Shown here: positions 45,656-57,689 of the stretch, one piece after another
Layout of the letters: each line of letters starts with the position of its first letter
How positions within the stretch are numbered: position 1 is the first letter of the stretch
Source of the DNA: Stomoxys calcitrans
Lineage: Eukaryota; Arthropoda; Insecta; Diptera; Muscidae
Reading direction: 5' to 3'
Assembly: GCF_963082655.1 (NCBI RefSeq)
Contig: NC_081553.1
Coordinates: forward strand, 128,245,736 to 128,309,735
DNA: 64,000 bases
Notes under the pieces: generated by a model
Database searches by the model: none
What the model was told of the DNA's origin: nothing
The model's input: only the letters and a program-made list of their open reading frames with translations
Program-made: the position numbers and the translations under genes

Positions 45656-46985
45656 CTAACAAGTAAGAGCGTGCTAAGTTCGGCCGGGCCGAATCTTTTA
45701 TACCCTCTACCATGGATCGCATTTGTCGAGTTCTATGCGCGATATGCGGCAAACAAAGAATATTGAATGAGAACTGTTATGCTATTGGAGCTATATCAAG
45801 TTATAGTCCGATTCGGACCATAAATAAATGCTTAACATTGTAGAAGTCATTGTATAATGTTTCAGTTCATTCGAATAGGAATTGCAATTTGTAGGGCCTC
45901 AAGAAGCAAAATCGGGAGATCCGTTTATATGGGAGCTGTATCAAGCTGTTGATCGATCGATTCAGACCATATTAGACACGTACGTTGAAGGTCATGTGAG
46001 AAGCCGTTTTACAAAATTACAGCCAAATCGGACGAGAATTGCGCCCTCTAGAGGCTCAAGAAGTCAAAACCCCAAATCGGTTTATATGGCAGCTATATCA
46101 GATTATATACCGATTTGCGCTATACTTAGCACAATTATTGTCATAAAAGTCATAACAAAACATCTCATGCAAAATTTCAGCCAAATCGGACGAGAATTGC
46201 GCCCTCTAGAGGCTCAAGAAGTCAAGACCCAAGATCGGTTTATATGGCAGCTATATCAACACATGGACCGATTAGAATCATATATAGCGCAGTTGTCGGA
46301 AGTGATACCAAAACACCACGTGCACAATTTCTGCCAAATCGGATAGGAATTGCGCCCTCTAGAGGCTCAAGAAGTCAAGATCCCAGATCGATTTATATGG
46401 CAGCTACATCAGGTTATGTACCGATTTGCACCATACTTAGCACAGTTTTTGGAAGTCATAACAAAACACCTCACGCAAAATTTCAGCCTAATCGGATGAG
46501 AATTGCGCGCACTATTGGCTCAAGAAATCAAGATCCAAGATCGGTTTATATGACAGCTATATCAGATTATAAACGGAATTGCGCCAGACTTTGCACAGTT
46601 GTTGGAAATAATAACAAAACATGTCGTGCAAAATTTCATTCCAATCGGATAAGAATTGCGCCCTCTAGAGGCTGAAGAAGTCAAGACCCAAGATCGGTTC
46701 ATATGGCAGCTATATCAAAACATGGACCGATGTGGCCCACCGTTACAACCGTTACCGACCGTTACCGACCTACACTAATAAGAAATGATTCAGCCAAATT
46801 TCAAGCGGCTAAATTTTTTTAATTCGAGAGTTAGCGTGCTTTCGACAGACAGATGGACGGACGGACGGACAGACATAAAATGTCATGACGATCAACTTTA
46901 TGGGGTCTCAGACGAATATTTCGTGTAGTTACAAACAGAATGACGAAATTAGTATTCCCCCATCCCATGGTGGAGGGTATAAACA
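45656..46985 (-). mobile_element. HLE-A, full-length copy
   Basis: Intact left end ACAAGTAAGAGCGTGCTAAG, hairpin TTCGGCCGGGCCGAA, TATACCCTCTACCATGG; right end CCCATGGTGGAGGGTATAA. Its first two monomers match those of the 3.66 and 31.44 kb copies (GTCGAGTTCTATGCGCG..), so that part is a family constant. The remaining four are CTR monomers. At 46738-46772 CCGTTACCGA-type 10-mers repeat two to three times next to the head, which is unusual for the family. Confidence 0.88.
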
Positions 46986-46989
46986 ACAA

Positions 46990-47172
46990 ATCAAAGCTAG
47001 TAATTCCGTGCTATTTACAAAACCCTTATTTAGTTTCCATGCCACGCCGCTAAGTTGGTTCATATCTGGCAACGTTTCCCCACCTAAGTGCCGCTATCTA
47101 TTAGCCGCGAAAGATGGGCAATGACATAGGAAATGCTCCAATGTCTCTTCATCTTCCCCATATGCGCTACAC
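46990..47172 (-). mobile_element. LINE tail fragment, second copy
   Basis: Minus strand: AYGEDEETLEHFLCHCPSFA (about 47160-47100) and NSTEL at about 46999, the same C-terminal Cys/His segment as at 39.5-39.7 kb and better preserved in its Cys/His spacing. It sits immediately right of HLE-A. Confidence 0.7.
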
Positions 47173-48290
47173 ATGAATAGAATACAGAATACACAATAGA
47201 AGGTACTTAGATTTGAATTGAGATGGGTCTAGTGTAGACCACCATGATGGCTTTGGTGAGGAACTGAGACTGACCATATCGAGAATGTTATCCGATTACT
47301 GTTATCCGATCCGTAATCGCTTACGACTACGGCTGAAGTGTTCACCTCTTCTGGATGCAAGGCGTCGAAAATATTCCAAGGAATTGTAGATCACAAGACC
47401 TAGCAAGACAAGGAACGACTATACAAATTCCATATGTATGCCCTTGAATTTTTTTGCATGGTCCAAACCCTTATTGACAGATGTTATTCACAAAACATGA
47501 CTTTTTACTTGTTATGGCTTTTGTTCTTAGTTAGTCCATCAGCTCATTGATGGAATATTACTAAAATTCAGGGAAATACCCATTTGAATAAATTCATAAT
47601 CTGCAAGTACACGCATAGGAATATCTTCGTACTCAACTCAATTTCGTATATAGATGTATAGATTTGTACTCTTCACCTCGAAGCTTCCCCAATGCCTACT
47701 GCCTCCTTCGTGTGAGTGCTACGCAGTTGCATTCGACAACGTTTATGTGTGTAAATACAAAATTATCTTCACCGCCTGCCTTCCGACAATGCAATTGATG
47801 TTTGAGTGTGTCAGTATTTTGTTGGAGATTGACTTGATCTTAAATCATCTTCCGTTAGTGCATTCTACTCTCTGAAGGACTTTGTTCAGTTCAAGGTATT
47901 TGCCATTCGCTTTTTTTTTTGTGAACTTATGTCTGGCGGTCAAGAGCTAGCCCTTTTAAAAATTAACTTCTGATAATAAAGAAAGAAATCTCAACTTTAT
48001 CATCACAGATTTCTCGCTACCGAACTGCATGTAGTGGGAGGAGAGCACATTCGAAAGTTTGTATATTGATAATTATTTTTGTGTTATATTTGGAATTGAG
48101 AAAATAAACCTTCAAACCACAGAATACAAAAATGGCTACAATGTATGTGACTGAACCAAATCGCAATGATTCAAATGTTTTGGGTGCATTGGCTGTAATG
48201 GAGAAAAGCCCTGTGTTGACTCAAGGTCTAGCATTAATCATGTAGCTATTAAAATGTAAAAATTTTTAGCGTTTTTTTTTCAAAGAAAAT
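47173..48290. other. Unassigned DNA
   Basis: GTTATCCGAT occurs twice at about 47288-47311. The open frame 47654-47875 has no recognisable domain. Otherwise nothing seen. Confidence 0.4.
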
Positions 48291-48702
48291 TCCCTCAAGT
48301 TTTATGACATTATAAGTAGATCTAGCCTTGTCCGTCCGTCTGTTTGTCAGTCTGTGGGAAGCCCTCAAACTTTTGAAGGAGTAAAGCTAGGCGCTTGAAA
48401 TTTTGCACACATACTTCCAAACACACATATAGGTCAGTTGGGATTGTAAATGGGCCATCTCGGTTAATGTTTTGATAAAGCTGCCATATAAACCGATCTA
48501 GAATCTTGACTTCTTGAGCCTCTAGAGGCCGCAATTTTTACCTGATTTGGCATAACAAGGTGTTTTTTTTTTAACTTCCAACAACTGTGCTAAGTATGGT
48601 TCAAATCGTTCCATAAACTGATATAGCTCCCATATAAAATGATCTCCTGATTGTATTTCTTTAGCCTATAGAGGGCGCAAGTCTTATTCGATTGGAAATT
48701 TC
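48291..48702 (+). mobile_element. HLE-A fragment (head and two monomers)
   Basis: Head TAGATCTAGCCTTGTCCGTC then CGTCTGTTTGTCAGTC, GAAGGAGTAAAGCTAGGCGC, then TGATAAAGCTGCCATATAAA and CTTGACTTCTTGAGCC monomer sequence to about 48702. The 5' palindrome and 3' end are missing. Confidence 0.75.
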
Positions 48703-48774
48703 GTAAAATGAATTTTCCAATGACCTTTTCCTATGAAGCTTCGCAGATTGTGTAGTTTGGTGTGGAAGGAGCAA

Positions 48775-49011
48775 TAGGCTATATAATTTTTTGATATTCC
48801 AAGCGGAGCGGAGCCAAATGAAAGGTATTCGGGAGTAGAACACGAATTTGATATTAAAAATTAGGTCCATGTATCTAGGGGGCCGACCAGACTTTAGAAG
48901 CACATCAATAGCACAGTCCAAATTCAAAAGTCGACCGATCAGGACAAAGTTCGGCTTAAATCAAAGGTAATAGAAAATAGATTACGAATATGGTCTGTAA
49001 AGAATAACAGA
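48775..49011 (+). mobile_element. Helitron fragment, left part
   Basis: AGCCAAATGAAAGGTATTCG then GGAGTAGAACACGAATTTGA, the unit type of the Helitron at 18-19.9 kb. It is interrupted at 49011 by an HLE-A, and similar units resume at 49818. Confidence 0.55.
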
Positions 49012-49817
49012 CTATAGGGTGGGGGTATACTTATTCCGTCATTCTGTTTGTGACACCTCGAAATATTCGTCTGAGGCCACATAAAGTATATATATTCTTG
49101 ATCGTCATGATATTTTAAATCGATCTAGCGACGTCCGTCCGTCCGTCTGTCGAAACCACACTAACTTTCGAAGGATTAAAGCTAGACGCTTAAAATTTTG
49201 TACAAATACTTCTCATTAAAGTACGACGGTTGGGATTGTAAATGGGCCATATCGTGTTTTGATATAGATGCCATATAAACAGATCTTGGATCTTGACTTC
49301 TTAAGCTACTAAAGGGTGCAGTTCGTATCTGATTTGGTTAAATTTTTGCACGAAGTATTTTGTTATGACTTCCAACAACTGTGCAAAGTAGGATTCAAAT
49401 CGGTCTAAAACCTGAAATAGCTGCCATATAAACCGATCTGGGATCTTGACTTCTTGAGCCTCTAGAGGTCGCAATTATTATCCGATTTGGCTGAAATTTT
49501 GTACAACGGATCCTCTCATGACCATTAACATACGTGTATATTATGGTCTGAATCGGTCTATAGCCTGATACAGCTCTCATATAAATCGATCTCTCCATTT
49601 TACTTCTTGAGCACCCAAAGAGCGCAATTCTTATTCGAATTAGGTGGCATATAATTTAATTTTGGTCCGAACCGGACCATGTCTTGATATCGCTCTAATA
49701 GCAGAGCAAATCTTTTCTTTTATCCTTTTTTTTGCCTAAGAAGAGATGCCGGGAGAAAAACTTGACAAATGCGATCCATGGTGGAGGGTATATAAGATTC
49801 GGCCCGGCCAAACTTGT
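49012..49817 (+). mobile_element. HLE-A, short copy with both subterminal regions
   Basis: Starts GGTGGGGGTATACTTATTCC (right half of the 5' palindrome only), with head TCGATCTAGCGACGTCCGTC then CGTCCGTCTGTC. Three monomers follow (ATAGCTGCCATATAAACCGA at about 49417), then GATCCATGGTGGAGGGTATA, hairpin TTCGGCCCGGCCAAA and CTTG, cut short. The flanking Helitron units suggest it inserted into an older Helitron. Confidence 0.8.
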
Positions 49818-50110
49818 TTGAAATCTAAAGTGGCGGAACCTCCTACCTTGCCTCGAAAACACCATCCACAATCAAAAGTGTATCAATCGGAACGATATGG
49901 ATATCAATTGAAAGGCATTGGAGAGGAGACTACGAATATGGTATTAAAATTTGGATCCAAGTGTCCAGGGGCCGCTCTAACCCCAAACCGGACATATTAA
50001 CCGATCGTAACAATATGGGACTCAAATGAAAGATATTTGGGAGTAGAGCTCGAAACTAATATTCACTTTCGGGACTAAGTGTCTGGGAGCTGCGCAACAA
50101 GCATTACACT
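49818..50110 (+). mobile_element. Helitron fragment, right part
   Basis: GATATGGATATCAATTGAAA, GGCATTGGAGAGGAG, CCGGACATATTAACCGATCG, ACTCAAATGAAAGATATTTG GGAGTAGAGC; the same unit type as at 18.1-19.7 kb. Two units are visible. Confidence 0.55.
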
Positions 50111-50293
50111 CACCGCGAACTACACTGAAGTCTTTCATGGCTTAATTATTCACAAATATCGCGGATAAACTGGAGAAATAACTTGTGGTTCTTAAGAGAA
50201 TTTTAAAAACACCAGATTTCACGCCTAATTATGTACTAAGTCTAGAGACTGGTTTTATTTATACATTGAACCTTCATCTTTACTACATCGAAA

Positions 50294-50760
50294 AAAATTT
50301 TGTACACTAATGGTCATAACCGGATTCCAAACAAAATATCAAAGGTCATTCTACAGAATAATGTATTCTGGGCAAAGGAAATAAATTGTATGGGGCAGGA
50401 ACTAAACATTAGACTACTAGATAGGCTCTCAAAGAAGAATGGATATACTGCACCAAGGAAATATTTCTTAATGTCAAAACTAAAGCGTACGAGGGTATGC
50501 TTAGCCAATCACAAGCAAGTAGTATACGCTAAAATGAACATCTGACTCCTTTGATGGGAAACGGATATTTTACTAAAGAATATCTAAATAAATACCAAAT
50601 ATCAGCCATATTCAGAGCACAAAGCGACACTCTACCGCTAAAGACAAGAAAAATGAACGAGAACAACATCAAAACATGTAGCTCATGCAACACTCGCTAA
50701 GATGAAAACATTGCACATTTCTTGGAATGTGTCCTATATTCAAAGAACTCAGGAAGAATG
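50294..50760 (+). mobile_element. Probable LINE C-terminal remnant
   Basis: An open frame 50300-50545 continues, after a stop, as IFRAQSDTLPLKTRKM and then TCSSCNTR, a stop codon and DENIAHFLECVLY (about 50670-50735). C-x2-C followed by H-x4-C is the layout of the C-terminal Cys/His segment of non-LTR retrotransposons. No RT motif is present and the LINE family differs from the others here. Confidence 0.4.
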
Positions 50761-50792
50761 CTGGCTACACTGTAACATTTGGTATGGCAGTC

Positions 50793-50882
50793 ATGTAAAA
50801 ACTTCTCTACAAAGAGGTGTCGCCCTGCGGTACGCCGTTCGGACTCGCCTATAAAAAGGAGGCCCTTTACATTGAGCTACAA
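50793..50882 (+). mobile_element. SINE 3' half fragment
   Basis: CATGTAAAAACTTCTCTACA AAGAGGTGTCGCCCTGCGG, CGCCGTTCGGACTCGCCTAT, AAAAAGGAGGCCC. The tRNA-related 5' part and the tail are absent. Confidence 0.75.
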
Positions 50883-50929
50883 TGAAGTGTAATTGAAAAG
50901 AAAGTTGTATTTTATATGGTGTAAAAGTA

Positions 50930-50955
50930 GGCGCAGCGGAGCGGTTCGCTTAATT
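50930..50955 (+). mobile_element. Helitron 3' end remnant
   Basis: TAGGCGCAGCGGAGCGGTTC matches the GGCGCAGCGGAGCGG that precedes CTAG at the 3' end of the Helitron at 19.87 kb, but the CTAG terminus itself is lost. It may be the far end of the pieces at 48.8-50.1 kb. Confidence 0.45.
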
Positions 50956-51309
50956 ATAAAAACATCAGCTGTATCCAGTGCCACTACTGTGGGTTGGATA
51001 AAATGTACGGTATGACTCAAAAATTCCTCCTCTTTCTACTTAGTCATGTCCGTCTGACCGCATACTAAATCTGTGCCGTTTGTCCGTCTGTCGTATTTTT
51101 TGGTAGTCAAGGTGGAGATTGCATTTGTATGGGTTTTAAAACAAATACTTTTTGTTCTTTGAGGCACTCTAATGAACCGATTTGACGCTTTCGCAATCCA
51201 CAACGATCTGCATCAATAAGAAGAATCTGTAAAAATATCCTTTCAGACCAACTTTATTCGTTCAAATTATTTCTACTTTCGGACAGATTGCAGAAAATAT
51301 TATGATAAT

Positions 51310-52592
51310 GGTTAAGATGGGCCAGATGATTTAGAGGTATCGGGAGAAAAGAAGAGAGGAGAAACGTCTATTCCGCAGAAAGAAAAAGGAAATAGAAAGA
51401 CGTGAGTGTGAGCGAAATGAGATGTACAGGAGTCAGAATGATGTCCGGAAATTCTACATCCTCCTGCAGAGACAAAGAAGGAAATCTGATAACTGACGCA
51501 GATAACATGCTGAGGATATGGAAAGAACATTTTACCCAACTGCTAGTGTCCGATGTTGGCCAATTCCTGATGATGGTATAGAGTGTTTACCTCCTAGTCA
51601 GAATGAGGTCCAAGTAATAGTGACCCGACTAAAGAACCACAAGGCAACAGCAGCCGACGGGTTACCCGCTGAACTATTTAAGACCATAGCCGACACGCTG
51701 ATAAGGCGTATGCATCAGCTTATTTGCGCAATCTGGCTAGAAGAACGCACATGCTATTCGCCTATGCCGACTACATCGATATCATAGGTCGGTCACCGGA
51801 AGTAGTAACTGCAGCCTTTGAAAGAATCGAAAGAGAGTCCGTGAGAATGGGTCTGGCAGTAAATGTAGATAAGACGAAATGGATGGTTTCAACTCCCAAA
51901 AAGCCTTGTACAACCGAGCAGATAAAGAAAATGGAGAAAGTTGGGAACCACAACTTTGAGACAGTCAGTCACTTTATTTACCTCGGCACCACCGTAACCA
52001 AAACGAATGACACCAGTTTTGAGATTAAGCGAAGAATAATACTGGCAAAGCGAAGAATAATACAGACTTTGGACTAAGTAAGCAGTTTAGAATCAAGGCC
52101 AACTCTCGACAGATGAAGATTATACTATACAAGGCTCTGATACTACCCGTGCTATTATATGGTTCTAAAGCATGGGTACTTGTGAAAGCAGATGAGGCAG
52201 TGCTTAGAGTATTTGAGAGAAAGATTCTTCATAAAATAAAAACCAGTTTTCGTTAATGGAGAATATAGGCGTCGTATAAACCATGAGCTGTATGACGACG
52301 ATAGCGTAGTTACACGCATCAAAATACAACGGCTGCGATGGCTAGGTCATGTTGTCAGAATGGATGAAGAAGCGCCAGCAAAGAAGTCTTTTGAAGGCAA
52401 ACACGGTGGTACACTCAAACTGGGAAGACTAAAAGCCCGATGGAAAGACCAAGTGGTGGGAGACACCTCGAAACTTGGTGTCAGAGATTTTAGAATGAGC
52501 GCAGAAGATCGAGGCGCTTGGAATGCTGTTCTACGTTCGGCTAGTGGAACAAATCTTCTGTCATAGCCAATTAAAGTAAAAGTAAAGTAATG
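51310..52592 (+). mobile_element. RTE-type LINE, deleted copy
   Basis: Blocks in order: a charged linker (RKKKEIERRECERNEMYRSQ, about 51375), NHKATAADGLPAELFKTIA (about 51637-51693), an abrupt jump near 51742 that skips the RT palm up to the catalytic box, which reads FAYADYIDIIGR (about 51756; YADD is expected, so the second Asp is replaced by Tyr), VNVDKTKWMVSTPKK, EIKRRIILAKRR, LILPVLLYGSKAWVLVKADE, RLRWLGHVVRMDEEAPAKKS, and KARWKDQVVGDTSKLGVRD. It ends CATAGCCAATTAAAGTAAAA GTAAAGTAA, a short-repeat tail. The element is dead through the deletion, frameshifts and the active-site change. Confidence 0.85.
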
Positions 52593-55500
52593 GTTAAGAG
52601 GTCGACTTTTCGCAAGTCGCTCTATAAAAACACAATCCGATGAAGTTCAAAATAATTTTTTATTTTAAATAATATAAACCTGATATAAGCAGCACGGAAA
52701 TCTATAGATCATATAGGATGCGTTTGCATGGATTTAAAAACAAATTTATTTTATGAACATTTTCTATTTTAAATAAACTAACAAATAAATACCTTTAAAA
52801 TATGTATCTGGAGGATCACAATGCAATCAAGACGCAAAGACTGCGGTCCATATAACTCAAACTCTTCAAGTGCGTCTGATAAAAGGTGAGAGAGAGCAAA
52901 TGAATGAGCAAAAGCGAGATAGAAAACCAATAAAAAACAGCCGCCTTGGGGCAGAAACTCTTTCCCAAAATACGTTTTTGAAAAAACAATTGGGGAGAAA
53001 ATTAATTAATTTTTTTTTTATGAAGATAATGATGGCGATGGTGGTCAAACGCACTTGCATACATAATCATTAATATATATATATATATAGTGATAAAATG
53101 TACAGACTTTTTTATATATGGGAAAAGTGAGAAAAAAAAAAACACAAAACATCATCAAGGACTCATGTGTGTGTGTTTTTTGCAGCATACACGGGTATAT
53201 AGTATGTATGAGAAGTTTTACATGGATATGTCAGATATGGTGTTTATATATACGTACATGCTTCATAGGCGCTGATGTGCATAGCATCATATTTTTGTAT
53301 TTCCGCAACAATTTCGATGAAACAAACGCGTTCTCATGCAATTTTCCTATGCTGCTCCCAGTAGTCCGTCTGGCTGGCACGCTGGCTCGCTGGCTGATGA
53401 TGATTATGCTGCAGCGGTAGTGGTAGTAGTATTGGCGTATGTCCTTTTTTATATCATATATGCATTTGTATATGTTTATATAAATCGAATGATGATTGTT
53501 ATGTGGCTATGCAATTGCTTGTGTGTGTGTGTGTGTGTGAATATAACAACGGTTAACAACAGCTCAATGCAACGACAGGAGAGCACGAAAAAAAAAAACA
53601 AAACGCAACATAAAACTCTCGAATAAAACAACAACAGAAATGTGCGTAAATGCCCAAAGATTTAATGGCAAACAGACGGTGTATGGACTGTACTGTCCTT
53701 TTTTTAGGACTTCACAAGTGTGGGCTGTGGGTTAAATGAGACTGAGTTTGGACAGCCAGAGGTTTTTTTCACTGCTTGGTTTCGGCTTGGGATGTGGTAG
53801 ACGACGATGCGTTTTTGTCCCTTTTCCCCCACGGTTAATGCGTTAATGTGAAAGGATGCTTTTGTTTGCTCGGCTGCTTTGTGATGACGATGACGATGAT
53901 GATGATGATGGAGCTGCTGCAGGCGCAATCAGCAATTTTTAATTTAATGCAGTAGGATTTTCGGGTGTCCTATGGCCAAAAAATGCATTGGAGGCAAGTA
54001 GAGAGGGGGGGTATTGGTGCGTCCGCTTGCTGGTTGATGCTGACTGCTTATTTACGCACTTCCGGGGAATTGGCGTTAAAAAATTGCTGTAAAAATGCGT
54101 TGTTTTTTGTTACACAATGGTGGAGCTGGTGGTTGCAACTAGGGACCGACAAAGGTTGTGGATTTTAAAGGCTTTTGATGTTAATGCAGTTTGGATTATG
54201 TGAGTGAGTGTGAGTTTGATAACCACTCAATCCCTCCCCCCCCGAAAATCCAATCCCTTGGTGATAACAAGCAACGATGTTGATTAAAAACACCACAGGC
54301 TTGGGGGGTTGCCCGGGAGTCGGTGTTGATGTTGCAGCTGATGAGGCGACCCCAATACAGAGGCTGAAGTTTTTTCTGTTTTTTTTTTGGTTTTTCTATA
54401 TAAAAACACGTAGCTGAGTACTCGTATGTATATTATATACCTGGTGTATATATAAGTATGAGTATATAACAACAGATTCTATGTACTCAAAGTGGTGTTT
54501 GGTTTTTTTGCAAGTTGATGCCTTTTTTAAAGCGCCTCCTTTTTTGTTTTTTTGTATTTCTGTATGTTAAGTTTTCTGTTATATGACAATTGCCGCTTTT
54601 TGCATGTGGAGAGAGAGATGATTTTTGTGTTTTGTTGTTGTTGTTGTTGTTTTTCCTTTTGTGAAATTAAATTTGAATGTTCTGCAATTTACACAAATGA
54701 TATGTTGTTGTTGAAGTTCTTGTTATGTTGCAATTGTTCTTTGGGGGTTATTGTTGTAGTTGTTGACTTTTTCTTTTGCTTGCAAACAATTCAAAAGTAT
54801 GCAGTATTTCTAATTGATTGAACTTTTTTAATTATGCAAAAAATGTTTTGTTTTTTGTAGATTTTTGTGGTATGTGTATGTGTGTGTGTGTGTATGTTTG
54901 TATATGTGAGAGTTTGCTTTATACAATTTGTATTACAATATTAGATAATGATTGATTGCACTTTTGTAGGTTGTTGGTGTTTTGTTTGTTGTTTACTTGA
55001 CACTTTTTTGTATTATTAATCTCTTTGACTTTTCTTTGAACTGCTTTTCTTCGCTTGTATCATTTATTAATGTTTGTATTTTTGTGTATGTTTGTTTGTT
55101 GATAAATAAATTTTTAAACTTTCATCGTTTTTTTTGTTGCTTTCAAACAAAAACCTAAAAAATACATTTAAAGATTATGGTTATTAACCAAAAAAAAAAA
55201 AAAAAAAAAACTAGAAAATTAAAAACGAAAAATCAGCAATTGTCAATTTTGTATGTCTGGTTTTTTGCTTATGTTACACGGAACTTTGTTTTATGGGCTA
55301 GTTGATGCGTAAAAACTTGTAGCGTAAATTGTAAAATTAAATTAACAAAGTATCACGTCTTAGCAACTCCCACAAACAGCGTTGGTTGTAAATTTTTGGC
55401 TATTTTTTTGGTTTATTTTTATTTCTAGTATATAATTTTGAAGGCAACACACAGTTATGCGATTCACACCATAACATTTGGTCTTGTATCTTAGTATTGA

Positions 55501-56267
55501 GTATAAATGTCACAAATTGTGTATTTGATAGGTTCATTGCTACGAGATACAATGATCGGCTTAGAAATCCTTTCTGATTTGGACATGTTTGTCAGTCTCA
55601 ATGTCCATGCAAATGTTAGATGAAGTTAAAGCTAATCTTAATTTAAGCCTTCACTGACCAGTGGTTGAAACCTAGACACTTCATTAACAAGCAAAAGCTC
55701 AGTTGTCAAATCTTTCCATGATTTTATAGGCAAAAAACTCAAAAAGGGTTATTAGAGATCATTGAAGTCCCCATGGATCTTTATAACCTACATTCACCGA
55801 AATAAGTTATTCAAAACAACAAATAAGTTTGCTAAAGCAGCAGTATTATTCTGCTGAAAATTGACATTACTGTTGTTTTAGCAAACATTGCTAGTCGTCT
55901 TAAAGAGCCTGTTCAAATTCAGATGTGTGCTTTACATCCTACTCCAGTTGGGATGGTATGTAGAGCACCATGATCCATTTGCCATTGTCCGCTGATGATT
56001 TTTCTTGGTCAAAAATGAAATCGGGATGCGGATAGCCAGTCAAATGCTTCTAGCAACACCATACTTTTGCCGACTTTTAAAGGCTTTTTTGCTATACTAT
56101 CCTTTATATAGAAAGCATAAGACAATTGTCTAAAGCAATGGAATTTTAATATCATTTCTATTTTAGCTTATAAAATCTACCAAAATATTAAATGTTCATA
56201 ACCGAAAGAGTATTTTTTATTTGTCACAAACATGTGATTGTCCCCCTGACTAATTGAAGATTTAAAC
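52593..56267. other. Longest repeat-element-free stretch; microsatellites only
   Basis: Contains (TA)n at about 53073-53087, (GT)n at about 53520-53538 and 54882-54894, a GATGAC/GATGAT run at about 53885-53910, (GTT)n at about 54633-54651, an A run at about 55190-55210 and an imperfect hairpin at 55827-55887. The open frames are low-complexity (for example a His-rich minus-strand frame at 53704-53928). A long element-poor stretch like this could be constrained non-coding DNA, but the sequence alone does not show it. Confidence 0.5.
55827..55887. repeat. Imperfect 17-bp hairpin
   Basis: GTTTGCTAAAGCAGCAG (55827-55843) pairs with CTGTTGTTTTAGCAAAC (55871-55887); the two mismatches would be G-U in RNA. 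It may be a small MITE remnant; similar TGCTAA..AGCAAACA words occur near 61.26 kb. Confidence 0.5.
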
Positions 56268-57615
56268 CAGTAAGGACAGGCAAAAGTTGGGCGGTGCCGA
56301 CTTTATAATACCTTACACCTATCCTGTAGGTACAAAGTGGGAGCTATGTGTAATTGTGAATCAATTTTGATGAACCTCGCCGGATGTTTTCAGATGGGTA
56401 TAATCCGTATAACATTTCGAGCAAATATGTTCAAACTTCGGTTCACAAATGACACATTATTGCAAATTATCGAAAATTTGATAAAGTGATACTCGTCGAG
56501 AAAAGCTTTAATGCAAAATTTTTGCAAGATTGGTCAAAAAATGCTCTTGCAGTGACTCTAGGAGTGAAAATCGGGCTATATATATATATATGAGAGCTAT
56601 ATCTAAATCTGAACCGATTTCCATGAAATTCACCAGTAATGTCGAGAAGCAAGAGAAAATCCTTCCTGCCGAATTTCGAAAGAATCGGGTAACAAATGAC
56701 CATCTTTTTGCATTATTACTGCAAATTGGACGAACACATATATGGGAGCTATATTCAAATCTGAACCGATTTCTATGAAATAAATTCGTAATGTCAAGAG
56801 TCATAAGAAAATCCTTCACGCCGAATTTCGAAAAAATCGGTTAACAAATGATCATTTTAATGCAGTATTACTGCAAATCGGACGAGAATATATATATGAG
56901 AACTAAGTTTAAATCTGAACCGATTTTGAGCAAACATTATAGACATTGTGGAAGTCGTCGAGGAAAGTGTTGTTTACAAATTTTAAGAAGATTGGTCAAT
57001 AAATATGCTTGCAGTGGCTCTAGGAGTGAAAATCGGGCGATATATATATATATATATGAGAGCTATATCTAAATCTGAACCGATTTACATAAAATTCATC
57101 AAAAATGTCGAGAATCAAGAGAAAATCCTTCCTGTCAAATTTCGAGAGAATCGGATAACAAATGACCATTTTTTTTGCATTATCAAAATCTGAACCGATT
57201 TCTTTGAAATTCACCCATAATATCGGGAATCTAAAAAAAATCCTTTCTGCCGAATTTCGAGAAAATCGGTTAACAAATAACCATTTTATTGCGTTATTAA
57301 TGCAAATCGGATAAACATATATATGACAGCTATATCCAAATCTGAACCGATTTTTTTTTCAATTTCAACAGGCTTCGTCTCTGGGCCGAAAAACATGCCC
57401 ATACCATATTTGAAGACGATAGGATGAAAATTGCGATCTGCAGTTTGTACACAAATAAACATTGACAGACAGACGGACATAGCTATATCGAATCGGAAAG
57501 TGATTCTAAATCGATCGGTATACTTATCAATGGGTCTATCTCTCTACCTTTTGGGTGTTACAAATCAATTCACTAAGTTATAATACCCTGTACCACAGTA
57601 GTGGTGTAGGATATT
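56268..57615 (-). mobile_element. HLE-C, full-length copy
   Basis: The left edge is CAGTAAGGACAGGCAAAAGT TGGGCGGTGCCGACTT (hairpin with one change) and TATAATACCTTACACCTATC. The right edge is TAATACCCTGTACCACAGTA GTGGTGTAGG, running into a dispersed repeat at 57612. Monomers alternate between two types as in the 10.5-kb copy. Tracts of (TA) in the box region are expanded (about 56577-56591, 57042-57057). One monomer is shortened near 57180. Confidence 0.85.
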
Positions 57616-57680
57616 AATCCGTCCCATGCCACTATGGACATACACCTAAGTCATCAATCGGCTTGTTGTTCGCTCTAATG
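57612..57680 (+). repeat. Dispersed GGTTAGGTTGAAAAGAGGGTG repeat, copy 3
   Basis: ATATTAATCCGTCCCATGCC, ACTATGGACATACACCTAAG, CAATCGGCTTGTTGTTCGCT. The first third is missing because HLE-C sequence meets it at the shared ATATTA. Confidence 0.65.
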
Positions 57681-57689
57681 TGACGGTTG

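Noticed and set aside
47288..47311. GTTATCCGAT repeated twice
   Set aside because: Short and isolated; compatible with chance.
53704..53928. His-rich 74-codon open frame, minus strand
   Set aside because: The His run is a GATGAT microsatellite; the rest shows no recognisable protein similarity.
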